Shown here piece by piece: positions 58,206-64,000 of a stretch of DNA of 64,000 nt. A model generated the notes under the pieces. That model worked only from the letters and a program-made list of their open reading frames with translations, did not search any database and was not told the origin of the DNA. The DNA is from Cannabis sativa (Eukaryota; Streptophyta; Magnoliopsida; Rosales; Cannabaceae), in NCBI RefSeq assembly GCF_029168945.1, contig NC_083610.1:73647580-73711579 (forward strand). The letters run 5' to 3'. The position numbers and the translations under genes are program-made. The first letter of the stretch is position 1. Each line of letters opens with the position of its first letter.

Positions 58206-60446
58206 ATGGAAGATAATGGTGAAAACGATAGTATTTAACCTGAAGAGACTACTGATCGCACTGGAAAAGAGTCGGCGGGCTCAGGGAGGTCTCCTAATTC
58301 ACGAACAACATGATCTATACGATCAACATGTTCGAGAAGAAACCAACATGAAAGTGACCAAGACCTAGAAACAGGGAATGTGGAGCCTAACACGAATGTT
58401 GGTGGTTCTACATCCATGAGAGATGGCGCCTATGACCCACGAGATATGTATCGTTGGTTGAGTTGGAAAATTGTCAACTCTAGTGACGTTTAGAGGAGGC
58501 AAACCAATGGAATACTGAGGTTGAATGGGAGGTAACCGCAGCCAGGGCGGCTTAGGAAGACAACACTCAAAACCAACCTGATCCTGGGGTGAGGAGGCCA
58601 TGAGGTAGACCTCGTGGCTCACAAACCAGGAGGTAAGAGATAGTACAGGGGGACCCTCAAAACGCTCAGGAAGAACAACCTGGGGAAACTAAGGATGCCC
58701 TTGAAGATGAGCAACTGAATAACCTGGCACATCATCAAGAGGTGCCTCGGAGACCCCAGAGATTTGCAACCCAGGGGAATGGAAACTGTGATTTACCAGA
58801 ATCCTCTCGCAGGAATGCGAGCAGAAGGCAACCGCGTAGAGGGAGTAGGAAATCCCTCGTGGTAACGAGGGAGATCCTGGGACTCAACCTAGGGCAGGTG
58901 GGTTGCCACCAAGACACCGTCAATGTCCTTCTTGAACTGATAGGGAAGGGGCGCATACGAATCCTAGCAGGGGCATGTATCAACCCATTCTCAAAGGAGA
59001 AGGCCGGTGCATGACGAGGCCAGTTCTAGTTCTGGACGTACAAGAACTCATAGTCAATCTACGCAAGGAGGGGATAGAACTTGTCGTAGTACTGATCGAG
59101 AGAGTACGGGCAAAAATAAAACTAAAAGTTACTCAAGGACAAGGTCTGTAAGTAACTATGATTCACAACAATCGGATCTTCGTAATCAACTAAACCAGAA
59201 GAAGCCTAACTTACGCCAACAACTTGACCAAAAGCAAGAGGATCTTATCTAATTACGAATCAACGAGTTGGAGGATAAGTTTAGGAGATACCAAGACAGG
59301 CAATTTGGGAAACTTCGTGGTTACGACTCAGACGAGGAGCCCGAGCCTTTCCATTTAGACATCATGAGTGCAGGATTACCTTAGTGATTCAAAAACCCTC
59401 ACGTCTCGTCATACGATGGGACTACAGATCTGGTCGCACACATAAATAATTTTAATACTATCATGCGAGCCAAAAATGTAACAAATAATTTATGCTGTAT
59501 TTTATTCCCTACCTCACTAGTTGGGGGAGCGAGCAGTTAGTTCAACAAATTTGCCCATCATTCAATCACCTCTTGGGAACAACTGTCAAAAGGCTTTAAG
59601 AAGTAGTTGCAGGCAGCGAGAGACAGGCGACCTGAGGCGTCTTCTCTTACTAACATAAAGCAGCAGTCGGGCGAGACGCTTAAGGCCTACCTGAGTCGTT
59701 TTAGTATAGCTGCTGCGAGAGTTAGAAATTTGAACGGTAGTATCCAGCTTACTGCCCTTAAGGCAGGGATCACGAGCGATCTCTCAACTGCTGGAGGTGA
59801 GCTGTGGGATAACTTGCTGGGTTGCCCAGTGAAAAACATCAGCGAGTTCAATGAGAGGGCTTAGGTGTTTGTTCGAAAGTAGGAAGCAAGAAAAGAGATG
59901 AAGTTGTTAAAGACTGGCTCGGGAAGTAAACCTATCATTGTCTCTACAAGTACCGTCTAGAGAAAGGTTGACAATCCAGAAGGTTCGAAGATGAAAGATG
60001 ACTCCAAGGAATAAGCCAAGGAAAAGAAAAAACAAAAGAAGCACGACAAGTACGTGCTAATCTGCACAATTTATACCGAGCTTAATGAAACTCGGGAAAA
60101 TTTCTATCTCGTACATGAGCACAGGGTCGCATTTCGTGAACCTAAGCCCGTGAGGCATGCGAGACATAAAATAGATGCAACAAAATTTTTTAAGTATCAC
60201 AAGGACATTGGGCATACGTCAGAAGAATGTCGTCAACTGAAAGACGAGATAGAAAGCCTTATCACGCGAGTTTACTTCTGGCAATATGTGAATCGACAAG
60301 GCGATGGACATACCAAGCCAAATCCGCCCAATAACCCAGGCAAACAGGGACTACAACCTCCTCCTCTTGAAGGAGAGCATATTCTGTTATCTCAGGAGGG
60401 CCACATCTCGCTGGAGAAAGTAACAATGCCCAAAAGAGATATGTAA
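58206..60446 (+). pseudogene. Tat gag, broken
   Basis: Probable start MEDNGENDSI followed at once by a stop. Later pieces are DEEPEPFHLDIMSAGLP, YDGTTDLVAHINNFNTIMRA and LQAARDRRPEASSLTNIKQQ...LKAYLSRF (Retrotrans_gag domain). A knuckle-like YHKDIGHTSEECRQLKDEIE has its first Cys replaced by Phe. At least ten stops are scattered. It would have formed the particle shell. Confidence 0.78.
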
Positions 60447-60539
60447 AGGAAGTTAAGAAGGAGCAGTTTGTTTTTGCTCCAGAATCTTTTAAGAAAGCTA
60501 AGACTGAGGAACCTCCAATTGTATTCTTGGAGGAGGATG

Positions 60540-60989
60540 CAAAGCATGTGAGATACCCTCATGTCGACCCACTAGTGATTACCATCCAGCTCGCCAACAG
60601 AAGGATAAAATGGGTGCTGGTGGATAACGAAAGTTCAGTGAATATCCTTTATAAGGATACACTGAAGCAAATTGGGATAAAAAAGCAAAATTAATACCTT
60701 GCAAGGTAAATTTTTACGGATTTACAGGCGACAGTGTTGCCAGTCAAGGAATAATTGAGCTCCCATTAACTTTGGGCGAAGTGCCTTGAAGCACCACTAT
60801 AATGCAAGACTTTTTAGTGTTGACCTGCCATCAGCTTACAACATATTGCTGGGTCGACCAACGTTAATTGGACTAGTTGCAATTAGTTTAATTAAACACA
60901 TATCCCTGAAGTTTCAGACATCGATAGGTGTAGGAGTGGTGCGAGGTGACCAACTTCTGGCTCGTGAATGCTACCGCATAGAGCTGTAG
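60540..60989 (+). pseudogene. Tat protease, broken
   Basis: The active site reads [14 protein letters not shown] where relatives have D-(G/T)-(G/A)-S-S, so the motif is altered (D-N-E). A frameshift follows; the C-terminal half SAYNILLGRPTLIGLVAISL and GVGVVRGDQLLARECY is in another frame. It matches the fragment at 33404-33703. Confidence 0.78.
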
Positions 60990-61202
60990 AATAGAAAGGC
61001 CGGTCACCAGCTAATGGCAGTCACGACTGAAGAAGGCGAGAAGCAAGATGAAGATCTTGATCCTCGGATTCAATATGAACAAAATTTATTAAAACCAATT
61101 GAGGAATTAAAAGAAGTTATTTTAGATCCAGCAAATCCCACAAAGTGTGTATTCTTTGGGAAAAACCTGGATGAAAAACTAAAATAGCAACTAATAAGTT
61201 TT

Positions 61203-62540
61203 TTGAGGGAAAACCAGGATCAGTTTTCCTGGAGCCATTCTTATATGATAGGGATTGACCCTAAGATTATCTGTCACCACTTGAATGTGAACCCAAACTA
61301 CCCAGCTAAGAGACAGAAGAGACGATCCTTGGATTCTGAGAGACAAGTGGCACTCAAGCAGGAAGTGGATAAGTTATTAGTCAATGAATTCATACGCAAG
61401 CCGTTTTATCCCTTATGGATATCCAACCCTATTCTCATCCCAAAACAAAATGGAACTTGGAAAACTTGTATCGACTTCTCAGACTTAAATAAGGCGTGTC
61501 CAAAGGATTGCTTTCCACTACCAAGGATCGACCAGTTAATGGATGCAACTACTAGGCACGAGCTTATGTCGTTCATGGATGCATATTTTGGATATAACCA
61601 GATAAAAATGCATATCCCTAATAAGGAACATACAAGCTTCGTAACCAACATGGGGCTTTATTGTTATAAAGTCATGCCTTTTGGTTTGAAGAACGTTGGG
61701 GCAACATATCAATGACTAGTGAATGAAATGTTTGCGAGACTGATATGAAGAAACATGAAAGTCTACGTCGATTATATGTTGGTGAAGTCGATAAAAAGTG
61801 GAAATCACACAACAGACCTTGTGAAGTGCTTTGAGATATTGAAAAAGTACAATATGAAACTTAACCCGAAAAAGTGTTCCTTTGGAGTTTCCTCTAGAAA
61901 ATTTCTAGGATTCATAGTCAACGCGAGGGGCATTGAAGCAAATCCTGAGAAGATCAAGGCTTTGATAGAGATGCCATCACCAACTAAACTGAAGGAAGTT
62001 CTGGCCTTAACGGGAAGAATGGCAGCACTTAACAGATTCATCTCGAAATCAATTGATAAGTGTCTACCATTCTTCAACGTATTGCGAGGCAACAAAATGT
62101 TTGAATGGACAGAAGAGTGCGAGGAGGCCTTTAAGAGCATTAATAGGCATTTATTACACCTCTAGTTTTGGCAAGACCAATAACTGGAGAAACTTTACTC
62201 CTCTACTTGGCTGTCTCGGACAATGCAATTAGTGCAGCAAGAGTGCAAGAAGAGGGAAAGCACCAGCAATCTGTTTACTATGTTAGTAAGAGGTTACTGG
62301 GGTTAGAATCGAGGTATCACCCTCTTGAAAAAATTGCCTTATGCCTATCCATGCATCTCGCAAATTAAGGCCATACTTCCAGGAACATTCGATTAAGGTG
62401 TCAACTGATCAACCCTTGAGACAGGTTTTTATCAAAACCAGATGCTTCTGGAAGATTGATAAAATGGTCAATTGAACTGGGACAGTTTGACATAACTTAT
62501 TACCCTAGAACATCCATCAAGGGCCAAGCCTTGGCAGCTT
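61203..62540 (+). pseudogene. Tat reverse transcriptase and RNase H, broken
   Basis: RT: LNVNPNYPAKRQKRRSLDSE, WKTCIDFSDLNKACPKDCFP, MDAYFGYNQIKMH, MPFGLKNVGATYQ then TGA. The catalytic box reads VYVDYMLVKS, so the second Asp of YVDD is Tyr and polymerase activity would be lost even without stops. RNase H (YVSKRLLGLESRYHPLEKIA, IKWSIELGQFDITYYPR) is interrupted near 62366-62430. Confidence 0.88.
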
Positions 62541-62992
62541 TCCTGATAAAAGGAATAACTCTAGAGGAAAATCCGCTTGTTTACCGAGATGCGGACACTT
62601 GGAAATTGTACTTGGATGGAGCGTCCAATGAGCATGGCTTGGGTGCAGGGGTGATATTAATTTTTCTAGAAAGCTTCAAGTTTCACTATGCATTAAGATT
62701 TCAATTCGTCAGTTCAAATAACGAGGCTAAATATGAAGCCTTGATCGCTTGTTTGAAGATAGCTGAAGTGTTGAAGGTTAAAAATCTTGTATGCTATAGT
62801 GATTCACAATTAATTGTAAATCAAGTTCTAGGGGAATGCCAGGCTAAGGGCATAAAAATGGCAAAGTACCTAGAGAAGGATCGGAAGAACTTGGAAAAGT
62901 TTGATTATTTCAAAATCGAACAAATCCCAAGAGAACAAAACTCTAATGTCGATGCCTTAGCAAAACTAACCTCGCAGAATGAACTGGATTAA
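62456..62992 (+). CDS. Second RNase H (aRNH) domain of the Tat element
   Basis: An open frame of 178 codons. After the end of the first RNase H connection region (SIELGQFDITYYPR, KGQALAAFL), a full RNase H fold begins: WKLYLDGASNEHGLGAGVIL, SSNNEAKYEALIACLKIAEV, VCYSDSQLIVNQVLGECQAK, IPREQNSNVDALAKL. The D-E-D-D type residues are all present, so this domain is unbroken while its neighbours are not. The Met is internal to the polyprotein. Confidence 0.88.
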   Translation: MIKWSIELGQFDITYYPRTSIKGQALAAFLIKGITLEENPLVYRDADTWKLYLDGASNEHGLGAGVILIFLESFKFHYALRFQFVSSNNEAKYEALIACLKIAEVLKVKNLVCYSDSQLIVNQVLGECQAKGIKMAKYLEKDRKNLEKFDYFKIEQIPREQNSNVDALAKLTSQNELD

Positions 62993-64000
62993 TTGAACTT
63001 GGTACCGGTGGAGGTGTTAAACGAGCCAAGTATATGTGAAAAGGAAGAAGTTGAGATTATAGATAGCTCGCCTACCTGGATGACACCTATAGTCAACTAT
63101 CTTCTCAACGGGAAACTTCCAACTGACGAAAACGTGACACACAAAACTCTTGTATATAGTGCCTCGCTATACAATAGTAGAAGGCAAATTATATCGAAGG
63201 GGCTATTCAGTGCCTCTCCTACGATGTGTTCTTCCTGCAAAAGCAAACGAGATCATTAGAGAAATCTATGAAGGCTTTTGTGGGGACCATGTAGGTTGGC
63301 CAAGCTTGTCAAAGAAGATAATTCGACAAGGATATGATTGGCCAACAATAAATAAGGACACACACGAATTTGTCAAAAAATGTGATAAATGTCAGAGATT
63401 TTCACATATACCTCACATACTACCAACGGAACCGAGGATGATGACCTAGCCTTACCCATTTACAATATGGGGGATTGATTTGATTGGGGCACTCCCCACA
63501 AGGCGAGGAGGAGAAAAGTACGCAGTGGTGGCTCTCAACTTCTTTACAAAGTGGACAGAGGCTGAACCTCTAGTTTCCATAACTTACAAAAAAGTTCTCG
63601 ACTTTGTTGTCAAGAACATAATTTGTAGGTTTGGAATACCCATTAAGATAGTATCTGATAACGGAACTCAATTCAATGGTGAATTATTCACTAAATTTCG
63701 CGAGATAAATAAGATTATTAAGAGCTTCTCGTCAGTATCCAGGCCTCATGCGAATGGATAAGTAGAAGCTGTTAATAAAACCTTGTAGGATACTATCAAA
63801 AAGAAGTTGGACGCTGCCAAAGGTAGATGGGTCGATGAACTACCTCAAATACTTTGGGCTCACAGAATAACTGAGAAGACAACAGCAGGGCATACTCCAT
63901 TCTCGCTAGCATTTGGCTCGGAGGCAATGCTCCTAGCATAAGTCAATATTGCGACCCACAAACTAGATTTCTATAATCAAGTAGAAAACCAAGAACTATT
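62993..64000 (+). pseudogene. Tat integrase, partial and broken
   Basis: Zinc-binding part: IREIYEGFCGDHVGWPSLSK (first His position is Tyr) and FVKKCDKCQRF. Core: WGIDLIGALPTRRGGEKYAV, IVSDNGTQFNGELF; the catalytic Glu follows a TAA (HANG*VEAVNKTL). AHRITEKTTAGHTPFSLAFG is the conserved end of the core. A frameshift near 63150 and several stops. It runs off the window. Confidence 0.85.

Larger units (their letters stand above)
56993..64000 (+). mobile_element. Tat-lineage gypsy element, 5' part, decayed
   Basis: 5' LTR, PBS, gag, protease, RT-RNase H, a second (archaeal-type) RNase H and integrase, cut by the window end. The second RNase H between pol and integrase is the established hallmark of the Tat clade. 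It is inserted in the leader of gag-only element B. Many stops and an RT active-site change show it is dead. Confidence 0.88.

Noticed and set aside
58235..58983. Minus-strand ORFs in the Tat gag region
   Set aside because: Antisense of decayed gag, with no domain.

Overview
The window is nuclear DNA of a flowering plant, probably a eudicot. It is AT-rich, contains an intronless FPF1-like flowering gene, and is dominated by plant Ty1/copia and Ty3/gypsy LTR retrotransposons, a hAT element and several MITE-like elements. No bacterial, organellar, rRNA or CRISPR features were seen. Only one host gene is well supported: an FPF1-like CDS at 2390-2746 (-).

Layout. 1-9304 is AT-rich gene-flanking DNA. 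It holds the FPF1-like gene, a family of fold-back repeats, a 1.1-kb non-autonomous hAT element with a perfect 8-bp target duplication (5540-6663), a 5'-truncated LINE tail, a MULE-like MITE with ~140-bp TIRs (7800-8199) and a TTAGTCACAA-rich inverted-repeat element. 9305-20663 is a rearranged copia element. Its minus-strand gag-PR-IN-RT block (13190-16529) lies between two almost identical ~3.85-kb direct repeats, and each repeat is a piece of 5' leader fused head-on to a piece of LTR in the opposite orientation. 20664-28926 (+) is a copia relative that keeps LTR, PBS, a long leader, gag and PPT but has no pol. 28927-34197 holds remnants of a Tat-like gypsy element, including an accessory-type ORF on the opposite strand from a protease fragment, and a ~154-bp minisatellite. 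34198-47885 (-) is an Athila-type element without RT or integrase. A complete 9.6-kb Tekay-like chromovirus (37176-46754, TSD GAAAG) is inserted in it. 47886-56992 (-) is a second pol-less gag-only copia element, interrupted by a solo LTR of the Tekay-like family (54508-56825, TSD ATCTA). From 56993 to the window end runs a decayed Tat-lineage gypsy element (+) that carries a second RNase H domain and entered the leader of the gag-only element.

The most notable signals are in the copia leaders. All three related copia units, the pol-bearing one and both gag-only ones, carry the same two ~23-nt motifs (core GACTCTCGCCTAAACGGGAC) 112-113 bp apart, just upstream of gag. Further upstream they share a short hairpin with a compensatory base-pair change. 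These look like cis-acting RNA signals shared by a non-autonomous family and its likely helper lineage. The two gag-only copies have the same internal structure, which suggests the family moved after pol was lost.

Boundaries come from reading the sequence by eye. TSD-supported edges are exact; most others may be off by a few to tens of bases. Identity statements are visual estimates.
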